Assembly (NCBI GenBank): GCA_000499405.2
Contig: HG738139.1
Span: forward strand, 9,262,616-9,326,615
Reading direction: 5' to 3'
Source: Onchocerca volvulus
Lineage: Eukaryota; Nematoda; Chromadorea; Rhabditida; Onchocercidae
Length of the DNA stretch: 64,000 nucleotides
Of this stretch, positions 1 to 12,878 are shown in pieces (the stretch's first letter is position 1; each line of letters opens with the position of its first letter). The position numbers were made by a program, and so were the translations under genes. Under the pieces are notes generated by a model. It had not been told where the DNA came from, searched no databases, and worked only from the letters and a program-made list of their open reading frames with translations.

Positions 1-156
1 ATTTATGTTACCGTTTTGATTATATCAAAAAAAAATTATTCTTTTCTTCTTCTAAATAAACGGTTTCATTCAGTGTTTGCCTTGTCTATATATTCATCTT
101 AAACACTAATTATCTTCCGTCATGAAATCCTTACCAGTTAGAAGTATATATTGCAG

Positions 157-3100
157 ATATCAACGAATGACACCAGAACAGCGACGAGCATATAATCAGA
201 AAAGATCTCGTGCAAAAAAAGAACGTGAAAGAGTGATGCGTGCTGCATCAGGTTTATTTCTGTATTTTCAAGTTGAGCATAAAAAACAAAGATTTTTTTT
301 CATAAGTCGCTCAAATTATTTTGTTCGGGTTGATATTACGAGCTTGTTTAATTGAATAATAGTAATTGCTAGAAAGGAAAATTTTTCCCTGAAATGAACG
401 AGCGTTGCAGTCTCTGTAGTTCGAAATTTCAAAGTAGGTTTTCAGAGGATGCCATGTCAAGCTTGTCATCATCTATAAATGGAAATGAAAGTTCGGCGCA
501 AATTAACAGCACTAACAGTGCAATGGAACAGAAACCAGTGATTGATAGTGTAGTCAGCGAAGAGGTGTTATCTACTTTGGAAAGAGATGTATTGAAACGG
601 ACACGACAAGCCAATATGGTGCTAATGCGGCAAAAAAGGCTTCCACCTCAGGAACAGTTCGTTATCGTATGTTTTACAATTCTTTTGGATGCAATCATTA
701 AAGTTATAAATAAGTTTTACCATGAATTACTATGAATTCCACTACAACGCATATCGTGGTAATATCTTTGCATTATTCTTCTGAAAGAGGCCTATCATAT
801 TTTCAATTAAATCGTTAAAATCCATTGATTGTGGTTTAGGTTATGCGGTTTTCGATTTAGACTATGTGGAAATCTGCTGAAGCTGAAGTTTCCAGGAAAA
901 TAGCGACACTGTTAAATCTTGCCTGTATCAGATATAATACAATATGCAAGTTGAATTTCGTGAGAAAAAAATATAAATGATAAAGTGAATGGTGATGAGC
1001 TGAGCTAAAATGACTCAAATAAATTAATTTATGGACTGAATGAATTATAATAAGTTAAACCTGGATTGTTCTGTAAATAACCTTTAGTGATGCTAATCTT
1101 GCATAATGCTATACATGTAATAAGGTAGAAATTGTGTTTTTTTATGTTATTCGGAATTTTTATAGGTGAGTACAAATCCTGATGGTACTCAAACGGTTAT
1201 CCCAGCAACGACTACGGAAGATGGCAAACAAATATTTCATATTCCTGCTACAGCAACAACAACAGAAGATGGCAAACAAGTATTTCATATTCCAGCCATA
1301 ACACAGCAGCTTATTAATGCTGATCCTAGTACTCTGACACTGGTTGATGATTCAAGTAAACTATTAGGAACCGTACAACAGCCACTACAGATAGCATCAG
1401 TACCACAACTTCTCGGTTTACCACAGCAACAGCACAGCAATAGCCATGATCATGGAGAAACGTCGCATCAAGTTCGTGAAGTGTTTTTCGTCTTGAGCAG
1501 TCCGAATATTTTAAAAATTTGAGAAATGTTTTGGAATTTCTGGTTGAAAAAAAGAGAGACAGAAATACAAAACACAGTCATAATAAAATAAAAAAACATC
1601 CGATCATTTGTAGTTGATTTTCTCTAAACAACTCATTTTTATCTTTCAACTTTATAAAATAAGAGTGCAGAAAAATTTTATGAAAATAATAGGGATCTTG
1701 GAAAATATATGTTTAAAGAAATCACCACTTGGATTGAATATCTAATATCAAAGGTAATAAAAGAGCTATGAATCGAGCGTGATAAAAATATTTGTTAGTT
1801 ATAGATTGGTTCAGGAAGTCGTATGACTTTGAGAAATAGTTACAAGGAAGGAAGAACTGCAAGTAGAAGTAAATAAAAATTTTAAACTGTACCGATATGA
1901 TGCACAACTAGAACTTTTGCAACACATCACAATTTTTTGATAAATTGTCTTGATCTTCCTGCAAGAATAATGGAAACAGCTAAAATATTTTATCTTCATA
2001 TCTCTATTATAGAGATAAAAAACTATTATTTACAATTTTACTATGTTACATAAAGGTTTGGTGAAGCTCGAAAAATATTTTTTATTTTCATCTTGGTCCA
2101 TAAAAAAGCAAATTTTCCTGCGCGTCAACGAATCATATTCAAACCATTTATAATATATGTTGCCTAATTGCAGCGAAATTTATTTCTGTCACTTTTTTCA
2201 AAAGCTCAGGTTTTAGGTTGCAATGACTCAGCAGCAACAGATAATCCCGCAGCTCGCCGAGTTGCATAATGTACAGGAAAGCGGTGGTGCAGATGATGCG
2301 CAGCATGCGGCTCACGAAAATCAAGTTGATGCGCATGGACAATTGCAAGCACATCAGCAGCAGGGTTCACAGCAACACATGCAGCAACAGACACAACCGC
2401 AACATATTATAGTAACTTTGCAGGAGCCTCAACAACCGATGCAGCATCAGGTAAGACAAGCATATAATCTCCGACAGAATCAATCGGGGAAAAGTATGAA
2501 AAGAGTAAAAACACATTATATGATTATATTAAGTAGTAATTTCATCTCAAATTAAAATTTTAGTCAACATATATTTTAATTTCGAGAATTTCCGAAGAAA
2601 GTGGCGATATTGTTTACTTCTGTTTACTTCTCTTTCATACTTCTTCATTACGTAGTATATTTAGATAATTGTCACCGATTTGAATCAGGCAACCGGAGCT
2701 GTTCTTTCAAGTATGAGTGGACATGGACGTTCACGCGGTCGTCCTCCGATGTATGCTGCTGCTGCTGCTGCAATTCAGCAACAACAAGGCAATGTGATGC
2801 TACCACCAGGACAGGCAAATTTTGTATAATTTCATTTAATAATTTATAATTTATTATTTGTTGCTTTGCTTGACAAATGTTTGTCATCTAATTTTTCATC
2901 TAAATTCTTTTCAGTGTCAAAAATATTTATTAATCTTCAGGTTACAATAACAGCAACACCAATGATAAACGAAACGGAAATAAAGCCTCCATATCGAGTA
3001 ACTGCTCCACGTCATATGAATACAACGCCAAGCAGAAGAGATATTTTAGCGGTTGCGACTGCAGCATCAGTTGGCCCAACAACAGGAATTTCTCCCGAAC

Positions 3101-4494
3101 AAAAGTTGGAGATGCAAAGGGCAAAGCGGGCAGAGCGGGCCAGGTAATTGATCTTATGCACAAGTTGTCAATTTAATCTTATTTAAATTTACAATCAACT
3201 GTTTTGAATCAATGATTGGCTTTTCTGTGTTGAAAGCTATAAAATTCTCAGGTTACGTTATCATAATATGTCCGCTGAGGAGCGACGCAATTTTAATGCG
3301 CGTCGTGCTAAAGCTTTACGGACAGCTCGTATGAGAGATGACGAATTGTGTCGAATGGCGGAAAGAGCTCAAATGTCTGGCACTACTTTGGACGCAGATT
3401 TGATGATACAGGTATGCTCTCTGTTTTGAAGTTCTATATCAATTTAATGAGGGTATAAATTGATTCTAACTTATTATTATATTTAAGGATTGAAAATTAT
3501 TGCAAGAGCCAAGTTGTCTTTCGGGTTTTCAGGTAGCCGAAGCACAACGCCGTCGTGCAAAACGAGCAGAAGCAGCTCGATTGAAATACCATAGAATGAG
3601 CAGTGAAGAACGACGCCAATATAATGCAATGAGGGATGCACAAAGACGTCAGAGGCTGGTATTATGTAAAAGAGTCCAACAGTGAGAGTGAATTTTAATT
3701 ATTGGTCCCATGATTATGTATAAATCCTCACGAAACTAATTATAGAAAAAGACAAAAGGAAGAACAAGAACTGATGGAACGTGAGCGTCAACAACAGGAA
3801 CAACAGCAACAACAGCAACAACAACAGCAAAACGAAATTCATCAAGAGACCCGTGAACAGGTTTACTATTTGAATCGATTTTGATTGGTCAAGGCTGTCT
3901 TTATTAAATTTTCTATCATCTCCAGTTTCATGGAGTCTGATAAATGATTTCTTGAATTTACACAAGACTGAATAGGTAAATCTTTTTGATCGGGTAAATC
4001 TTTTTTGAAATATATTTCTTTTTTATTAAATTTTTTATCATAGTATATGTTGTATAATACAAAACTTAGTAAATTGTAGACAGCTTTAATGTGTTAATAA
4101 TGCCATATTACTTAAAAATTTTTGATACTTTGTTTCAAGTGTGTTAAATATGAACTAATGACGTTATCAGGTGATGATGAATGTAAATTTTAAAGTGTCT
4201 AATCTCACTTCGCAGTTGAGTGAACCACTGGGTGCGCTCCAGGAGGTTTAAGACTAAGTTTGATTGGGTTTAGGATATCAATCAAATATCAGCAGCTTCC
4301 TGACAATTCCAAACTACACTGATACTTCGCGCATACTTTTTGCATTTATATTTCTCATGAAATTTGTTAATTTAATGCATTTTGTTGCTGATTTGCAGGA
4401 TACCAATCGTGAAAGCAATAACGAACAAATTCTGTATGATTCATACATTCGCTATGATAGTCAAATGGATCATGGTTGGGCAGTACAAAGTTGA
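157..4494 (+). CDS. AT-hook, Gln-rich nuclear protein with STPR-like basic repeats (5' partial)
   Basis: Ten or eleven exons with consistent phases: 157-251, 446-666, 1166-1471, 2217-2450, 2689-2823, 2941-3143, 3252-3411, 3533-3681, 3746-3860, 4171-4245, 4399-4494 (stop TGA 4492-4494); about 596 residues are visible and the start lies off the left edge. Skipping the last intron (donor GAG|GTTTAAG) gives an alternative stop at 4249-4251. The protein carries three copies of a basic unit: YQRMTPEQRRAYN, LRYHNMSAEERRNFN and LKYHRMSSEERRQYN, the last two preceded by RAKRAExAR. These recall the STPR repeats of insect FMBP-1 and vertebrate ZNF821-like DNA-binding proteins. An AT-hook core (GRSRGRPP) is followed by an Ala run; a Gln/His-rich block spans 2223-2450 and a poly-Gln run about 3790-3830. 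Exon 1166-1471 holds a near-exact duplication of TEDGKQ(I/V)FHIPA. A nuclear, minor-groove DNA-binding role is inferred; I know no named orthologue. Confidence 0.82.
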
Positions 4495-6395
4495 AGTTAT
4501 TCGTTATGATGCAGACTTATTTATGGAACCGCTCAAACCCAGTGAAATAATCCATATACCGTTACGGGTAATCCAGATTGTCCATCAAAATCTGTTTGTT
4601 GCTTTATGTTTAATCTTTATTTTGCTAAAATGATTGGTTCGTTCAAATTTTAGCTGTTGATTTTTGTTCATCCAGTTTAAATTTTGCTATACTTTGCAAG
4701 TATGGAATTGTTTTACTGTTAATTTTTTCAAATCTTGTAATTGAGTACATAAGGTCACTTCCTTTGAAAGAAGTTACCTTCATTCTCATCGCAAGTCTGT
4801 CGAGTTTATTTATAATAGAAATATTTTTTTTGGAGGGATTAGTCATTTTGATCATAGTCGCGTAAACAGGAGAAAACATCTACCATTTCTAGTTCCTTGA
4901 TTAGCGTACTTATTTGACTTGTATAAAAGTTTTCGCTAAGTTCAAACACTTGTTAAATATAGGATCATATTATCAGGAAATTTTGTTATTTTTAACGTTC
5001 AATTTTCATTCCCTAAAGTTTGGAGCAAAATTATGCGCAATAATTACAACAATGCCGCAATGGGTTGTACTAGTTTTGCGTTAATAAGCTTCTTCCTTCA
5101 AATTTATTTGTTGCTTTTTGACTCTTTTGCTATTATTTTTAGAATTTTGTGGACGTGAAAGTCTATGGGACATAGAACAGGTTCAGTTTACTGTTGTCCT
5201 TCCATATTATTATTGTGTGTGGCTTGAATTCTTCGAAGTGGTTTCAGACCTATCATGAAAGTATTTCTCGGAATATTTTGATATTTTTTATTCTTTGAAA
5301 TGTAATATTTTAGTATTCCAACTTCCTTATTTCTTCATTTCATATATGCATTTCGCGTGACTTTCTTTCTGCTGTTCCTTCTATTCTAATATTTGGTCGC
5401 CTTCTCCATAGTTTTACCATTGTATAATGAATGTTTCGTCCTGTTCTTTTAATGAAGATACTCAGTTTCAGATTGTTCCATAAACTGTTTATCATAAAAC
5501 GTAAGGGCACTGGTTGAAGGGAATAGAATTAGACCGAACAGTTACCTATTTGCATTCTATGTATTCGAAATTGCGCCTGTGAGGCCAGAATATTCGATTC
5601 TTATGCAAAGTGCTAAGGGGGGTGTGTTAAGATTTTTTAAATTTGGATCTGTTCACAAATAGTCTCGGTCAAAGGGTACGTAAGAGATAAGAATTCATTA
5701 TCAAATTAAGCCGAATATTTACACAACACCTGCTCATCCGCTTTCCTGAAGCCTATAGATCACATCTTGTTAAATATAATTTTGTTTACTGCTTCCGGTT
5801 AAATCGGAACATTTGAAAGCTCTATGATTCCAAATATCAGTGCTTTATATTTCAAAAAAGTGGAAGTTCCGGTATTACATCTACTTCTTTTCGCATAAAT
5901 ACAAACCAGGAAAGAATGTCACATTGATCAGTGCGTTTGATTAGAGTGATAGACTTAATACTGAATATACTACAATAAATTCAATCATGTATAAATCAAA
6001 ACCTAATTCCAGAATTCAAAAAAGATATGATGATTATACTTACGATAAAAGACATTGCAGTATTTGACTAGTAAGATGTTATTTATTGGGACAAAAGCAA
6101 AAGCAAACGGAATCTTAATAATCTCATTTATTATTTAAGTGATTGTACAAAAAAGATCGCGTTAGATCGCTGTTTTCAAAAATAGTAACTGAAAAGTTTT
6201 AAGGAATTCTAAATACAAGAGATGTACAAATTGAAATGCGCTGAATATCTGCTAATTGAAGTAATTCAGTGCAGTTAAATGGTCATCAAGATGTTGGATT
6301 ATTCCTCGACAGAAGTAACAAGCAATCTAAATTTCCTGACCACAAGATTTTGTAGAACTTTTGTGAGGTACTCGAAATTACAGAATAGGATCTAT
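4495..6395. other. Intergenic gap between convergent genes
   Basis: AT-rich sequence between the stop codons of the AT-hook gene (+) and RIOK3 (-). It should hold both 3' UTRs. I found no open segment with splice-like borders and no recognisable RNA gene. Positions 4640-4880 and 5360-5500 contain T-rich runs only. Confidence 0.6.
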
Positions 6396-9300
6396 TTAAT
6401 TATATGGTTCTGCTGGATCATAATGTGTTTCTGCAACTTCAGCATCATACAAGCGCAATTCCATGTCAGCTGGATTTGCTTTATCGCAGCGTAATTGAAC
6501 ATTGCGGTTATCCTTTTCAAAATGTTCAACCTACAAATTAAACCAATTCTTACTTCCTAAAGATCATTAGTAAGTCCCTATTGTAAGATGGATAATTTTG
6601 TGGCTTCCTTGAACAATATTCCATTGAAAACTCAAGACTATTCACTACTCAGCTAAAGATAACTATGTAGCCAAGATTTCTAATTTGAAGAATAACAATA
6701 TAAAATAATCTCGCATGCAAATAAAATGAATTACTTCAATAATTTTTTTTTCCTTCCCTAATTTTGTTGAAGAATGATCATCTCTGTAACGATTTAGGAA
6801 CAAATGAAAGAAAATGTCATCAAAATGTAGCCAAAGCAGATGCATAAAATAATTCAACCTGCACTAGGAGATTTTTTTCCGGATTCATATTCAGGCCAGT
6901 AATTTCGTTGAACAATTCGGTTGCTGATGGTAAATTCCTGGTACCCAATTTTGCGAAAAATTCTAAAACATTATCGATATCACGCAGCAAGAAAAACAAT
7001 GCTCGAGGATGTGAAATATCCATCGCCTGTAATAAGTTTTTAAAACTAAGAGAAGTGCTCATAAATTTCCGTTTTTTTCCTTCCATTTCTTTCGGAGGTT
7101 TCATTTTCTTAAAGATTCATTAATGAAATTTGAAAAAGATCGTGATGATCTTCATAATAATAATAATGTAAATGATATATATGTAAACGTAAAAAAGTTA
7201 ATTATCAGTTATTACGAAAAAAAAATTCAAAATATACCTCATTTGAATTTTAGTATTATAAATATAGTTCATCAAAACTGACTTTAAACTACTTCACAAT
7301 TTAATCAATAAACTAACCTGTGAAACATCAATTATGTAAATATCATTTTCATGATAAAGGATATTAAATTCACTGAGATCACCATGTACAAGGTTGCAAT
7401 CCGTAAACATTTTAATCACTGCCTAAAGTGTTCGTAACTGTTTTTCTTTTTTTTTTTACAAATCCGGTTAACATTCTTATTTGAATCGAATAAAATCTAT
7501 TTAAAATGGCTTCAACAAAATATTGAATTTTATAATTGAATTACATAAATTTGCTTTTAAATACTTTAACAAAGAAACGAGCAAAACTCCATTGAGACAA
7601 ACCGCTTTCACTTGCAAAAATGTATCGTAAATAGTTTCTTCATCACTCCATTCGATATCCTTCAATTTGCGAGCTGCAATTCCATTCGAACCAATGAATG
7701 TCATTATCATGATATGTTTTCTAAGACGGATCGGCTTTGGACATTTTACACCTCCTCGCACCATCCTTGAAACAGTACAATTTTCGAAAGCTATATAATT
7801 TTGATTTGATTAAAAAATTAAGGAGTAAAATTTAAGATAACCAGATTTTCGAATTTAAAATAACTCTCATTCTGGGAAAAAAGTATGCCCACAATATCTA
7901 TAAATCTATTCCAATTGCGCTAAAATATTATCAAGCTCTAAAACAAGATTCAAACAAGTATATTTATCTGTATCTTTCGTATTTTCTATCTTCACCTTGT
8001 AACATCTAATGTTTTAGAGAATTTTTGAAATCAGATTAAACAAAATACAAGTAAAATCAATTAGTCCAAACTTCTTTAAAACACTACGGAATAATAGGCT
8101 AAATACATGGGAAAACTTTTTTTTTTTTTTTTTGCAAAATAACAACGAGTAAAATATTTTTTTTATCATAGCTTATTTCGTGCTATTTTTCGTGATCATA
8201 GCACATATTATATATTTATTTATCTCCGGATTAGCAAATCGTAATAAAGAAAGAAACGGACTTGATTTTCTAAGGAAATTTAATTTACCGATTCAGAAAA
8301 AGAATTCAGATTTTAGCAGCTATATTTATGGCCTTCTTCTTTTTCATTGACTTCCAAATCATCTTCAATTTATAGATTGTCTAATCTTTGTCATTCTATT
8401 CTAAGATTAAAAGAAAACACTTTTCTTACAATCTTGGGGTAGAGCAACAAAGATAAGACAATCTTTAATAGAAACTTCGAACGCTTCTGAACATTTCGTA
8501 TGTGGTTGAACATTAATGTATTGTCTTCTTTAACACAATTTGTTGCAATAAAAACCTATCCATTTTTACACATGTAAGAGGAAAATTTAATTGATTTAGG
8601 AGCTTCAACAATTAATAAGGATGAATATCTGAAACATGCCGATTCAAATTCGTATATTCCTTCTCGGCCCAAATCCGCAATACTCGTCGTGGATTTTTGA
8701 ATCGATAATCATCTTGGACATATTCTGATCTATTCTTGAACTCCGACAGCGTCATTTTGTATACTTTCAAAGCACAATGTTTTTCTTCCAAAAATCGCAC
8801 TCCATCAGCATGTGCTGTCGCATGCAAAACAACTGATTCCTGTATTCAAACCCAATTTTTAATTAAATTTTCTAAAAATATAATAATAAAAAACACTTTT
8901 TAAAATAAATTTATACCAAATATATCATTTACAATGGACAAAGGACAAAATATACGGATATAATCTTCTTGATAAAGTGTTTGATAAAGTCATAAATTAT
9001 TTAAAAAATTATAACAAAGAGCGAATCGACTTTCTTCGAAAGTATATAGGTCATAGAATTCAACAGACTTATAACTAAGTTTCGAACACTGCTAATTTTA
9101 ATAACTTCTTCAGGAACAACTGATATGAAATACTTTATTCCACTATAAGTGTTTTCTCCAGCACTTCAAAACATCAGTATCATTTTACAGTTGTAGCTTT
9201 TTCAGGAATAGAAAAAAAGTGGATCCAATTTCACTTTTAGACTCAGATCACATTTCTATTGATGGGCAATGTTTGCAAAAAATTCGTTTATGAAATAAAT

Positions 9301-11771
9301 ATGAATGGTTACCCCAAATGTGATTCGAATATATACCGAATTAATTTAGAGAATCTTATGAATTTGTAGCATTTCTTCTATCCGTAATTCCCTATATTCT
9401 ATATTTTAACAACCTACTCAGCTAGATATCGAAAAAAAAAAAGATATTTTATGGAATTTTCAAATCTCAAAACCAATGTGAATTTAAAAAAAAAAGTAGG
9501 TAACGAGATGTACATAGATGATGTACAACAAAGATGAACTGTTTGATGTTCCTAATTGCTATTTATTCAGATACTTTTTACTGGATATCAAAAAAAGATG
9601 TACTTTCCCTTTCTTTTACTCTTCTCTTTTACCCGTTTTTTGCTTAAATTACTGTAATATGAACTTGCATATTTATCTGGAGATGATCAAATCACAGTAA
9701 TATAAGTAAAAATGGGAGAGAAGAGTAAAAAGAAAGGGAAAATACATCATTTAGGATGTGACATTTGTAAGAAGTATCTGAGTAAGCTGCAACTAGGAAC
9801 ATCAATTAGTTCTTCATGTGCTCAAATATTCTCCTTCATACATTTTCACGCTCATATTATTCCTAGTATAGTCTTTTTTTGTTATCTTTATAATTTTACC
9901 TTGCCCGTTGCAATAACATTTTCGATTATGTCGAAAAGTCCAGTATTGATAAATCTATAGATTATTAAACGAGTGACCTTATCTAGGCTTACTTCATTTG
10001 TTGCCTTTTCATCCTTATCCTGAAAAAAGAATTGAAGCAAAATCTCATAAAAAACTCAATTGTATACATTTCCGTACTTTCTTTTTTAAAGAATATCGGT
10101 ATCTCATAACTCTGAAAGATGCAACTGACCATCCAAAACAAAACTATTTTTCAACTTACCTTCACACGAGCATTCCTCCTCTGATCAGTTTTGCTATAGT
10201 TACGCAATTTATTATAAACTCTGTTACTCAGCTTTTCACCGATTACATCACCAGTGGAAATATCAATAGGAAGCTGTAAAAAAAGCAAGAATATGATCGA
10301 GTGAATATGAATGTTCTGATGAATTTGATTGAAATGATGCAGTGCTTATTATAGTGAAATTTAATTTAATAAAAACTAACGTGCATCACTTTTTCAGAAT
10401 TACGTCTCTCAGCAATTTCTTTATCATGTTTTGTAATTAAATGTCCCGAAGCATCACGCATGTAACCGCTAGATGGAAATTCATCTTTTGGCCTTGCTGA
10501 AATTCTTTATTTTCGAAATTTTTGCTTAAAAATTTATGCCTGCAAATTATAAACCTCTTTTTTTTTAATTTTTTACTCAATTTATGTAAATTAGGCTCTT
10601 TTCCTTAAGGAATCCAATAAAAATAATATCGCAAAAAAGATACTTTCTCCTCTTAGAAAAGTTCAAAATAGAGTTTTTCCACATAAATAACTATAAACTA
10701 ACATACAATAAAGGAAATCAATAGCGATTTCTCGCAAATCTTCATCGTCTTCACTCAGCTCTTCCTCCAAATCATAATCACTATCGTAAGATGGACGGTA
10801 GCGCTCAAATCCAAATTCAACTGCAATACTGAACATTTCGAAAAAATTGAACATTCACCTAAAAGTCTTTAAAATAAATTTATATTTAGAGAACCGACTT
10901 TTTGTTTCATCTTTTCTTTCCGCCAACTTTAAGCTCATTTCATATTCCCGATCAAATTCTTCCTGCAACTTTCTAGCGAGTTCCAGATCATTCTTACATT
11001 GTGCCAATTCACTGAGGCCAAAACCGTATTGTGCTATGGACGGGTCGAGACCATTTGCATCTTCTTCCTAAAAAAATTAATAGGCTTTAGGAAATAATCA
11101 AGTTGCAGCAAAGTAAACGGCTGAAAATTAACTGTTTCATAACGCGAAAAAAAAACCGATCATTAACGTAATCATGATTAATTTTTTAACATTTTTTTTT
11201 CACTTTCAACAGAAAAAAAAAACATAAAATCCATTTGTTTTAGATCATAAATTCTATTCTTTTTTAATTTCAATAAAGAAGAAACATAAAGTAACCTAGA
11301 TTTAGTATATCAATCAACGGAGCAGATCTTAATGAAAATATGGTAAGTCGTGCTACCAGGAGAGACAATAAACTATATTTCCCTTATAACATTAGATCTA
11401 TGTCGTATTAAAGTAATGGGCAAAACTCAATTAAACACCTAAAAAGCCAGTGATTTACCATTAAAGTACAGGGAAACGATACCTTAAGTAAGAAGGATCC
11501 AAATGGGCAATCAATAGTGCCAGTTGAAATAAAATGAAAACATGTTCCAAGGGGCAAGCTTCCACAATGCATTTAGAAATATATATCATTTCCGTGCTGC
11601 TTAAGAAAATAATTAATCCAGAAAAAAAAAAAGAGGAAATCAGACAAAAAAATGAACCTCAAGTTGTTCCGCCAATTCTTCGCTCATTATTTCAGCAAAT
11701 GAAATCACCGGTTCTTCTCCATTTTCCTTGCTGCACCATGCCGATTCTTTCACTTTCAAACCAGATGACAT
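6396..11771 (-). CDS. riok-3: Serine/threonine-protein kinase RIO3
   Basis: Atypical RIO-family kinase that acts in late small-subunit (pre-40S) ribosome maturation in the cytoplasm. Eleven exons (5'-3'): 11771-11658, 11067-10895, 10828-10707, 10496-10381, 10273-10160, 10019-9900, 8839-8640, 7765-7612, 7422-7318, 7026-6859, 6530-6396. Total 1521 nt, 506 residues, close to human RIOK3 (519). The N-terminus keeps the RIO3-specific block [16 protein letters not shown] and [10 protein letters not shown]. Kinase features: nucleotide loop TGKESVV (about 251-257), catalytic lysine in CALKVYK (K278), catalytic loop HGDLSEFN (384-391) and metal-binding IDVSQ (402-406), then NEITGLN typical of RIO3 rather than RIO1/2. 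The start was chosen as the first ATG, 22 nt after a TACTAG acceptor at 11794, the expected pattern for SL trans-splicing. The intron 8639-7766 appears to be GC-AG (see findings). The loop has HGD where vertebrates have HAD. Identification is firm. Confidence 0.97.
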
Positions 11772-12640
11772 CTCTTTTGGTCTTTTGTTAAGCCTAGTAG
11801 AGAAGGAGTAAAAAATGATGCATTAACTTCCTGAAGCTTCCTAAGATGGAATTGTCCACGCTTTTCAACCCAATTAGCTCCTTTTTCGTTAAAATGTCCG
11901 GTTTAAAACCTGAAAATGATGAAATGAGAAAGACAACAGTCTTCCACAAAGCTTGATAAGTATTATTCTTCGTCATGCAATATTGAAGCCATATGGAATG
12001 ATAACTGAAATATCGAAAAGAAAAACGAAAAAAAAAGTCTTGAATAAAATCTTCAAGACAAAATTCAATTCCATATGCTAGCTGATAAACTATTAGAGAT
12101 GTGAATTATCATATCCATTATTTATGATGGTCTTAGAGATATGATAATGTACAGTTGATAAAATACGCGATAATATAATTACTGTGAAACGCTGTGTAGT
12201 GTTAGCCGAGTATTTCATGGGTATTACACTAAAATGTTTACGACCCGAAGCAATGCAGAAGATACATGGTCGGAACGGAAGAGTAGCAGAACGCATACAT
12301 TTCACAGGAATTTCCTAATTTCAAGTTCGGGAATTGTTTTCAACGTATTCGATATTTTTCAAATTCAAGTTACATTTTTATTATTCCTATCGAAGCTTTT
12401 GCAATAATGAAGTACTTCCCCTTGCAAACTCTTAAAACGTAATGAGAAATGCGTGTACAACTATATCCATCTTTTTTTTTTTCTCAAATTATTTATCAGC
12501 AAGAACAAGACATATGTCTCCCAAATTAAGACAATGAGATGAAGAGCATTCAGTAATGTCTTCTAATCAATAATAGATTCAAAATCCAATAAATTATCAG
12601 TTATGGGATAAAGCTTCTTTAGGTGATCAGTGTGGTACCT
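11772..12640. other. Spacer 5' of RIOK3
   Basis: Contains the probable trans-splice acceptor for RIOK3 (AG at 11794-11796 on the minus strand) and its upstream region. A 57-codon plus-strand open frame runs about 12147-12317 (residues such as AEYFMGITLKCLRPEAMQ). It has no matching splice context, so I do not call it a gene. The rest shows nothing beyond short A/T runs. Confidence 0.5.
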
Positions 12641-12878
12641 TCAGCTAATGTTACTAATCAGTCTATCCTTCCATAGCGAGATGCAAGCCTCATGGAAAGC
12701 AAGCAAGAGTTTCAAACATTCCTGCTCCTTGAGAAAGTCCAAATGCGTCAAATATCGCAGCAGTGGAGGAGTGATGGGACCGTTAGGAACTGAAGTGGTG
12801 AGAGTGAACGGCAATTATAATGAGGTCAATAAACTCACCTTTTAATGGGACAGTACACTCAGCACGATAATACTGGGA
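12641..12878 (-). CDS. Terminal exons of an unrecognised gene (3' part)
   Basis: Two exons read on the minus strand: 12878-12839 (acceptor TTTTCTAG, donor AAAAG|GTGAGT) and 12789-12641 (acceptor CACTTCAG), separated by a 49-nt intron. The phase carries over (G|TT) to give a continuous 62-residue C-terminus beginning SQYYRAECTVPLK, continuing VPNGPITPPLLRYLTHLD and FLKEQECLKLLLAFHEAC, and ending at TGA 12641-12643. Composition and splice signals look coding. The Leu/Phe-rich helical part is vaguely like an RGS-type helix bundle, but I cannot assign a family. Upstream exons must lie between 12879 and the POR stop at 13713. One candidate segment follows a TTTCAG acceptor near 13283, but its phase and donor are uncertain. 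It sits between POR and RIOK3 on the same strand, so an operon is possible. Confidence 0.5.

Noticed and set aside
9998..10279. 93-codon plus-strand frame at 10 kb
   Set aside because: Antisense of two RIOK3 exons (10019-9900 and 10273-10160).
12147..12317. Plus-strand 57-codon frame upstream of RIOK3
   Set aside because: No start with context, no splice partners; chance length is plausible.
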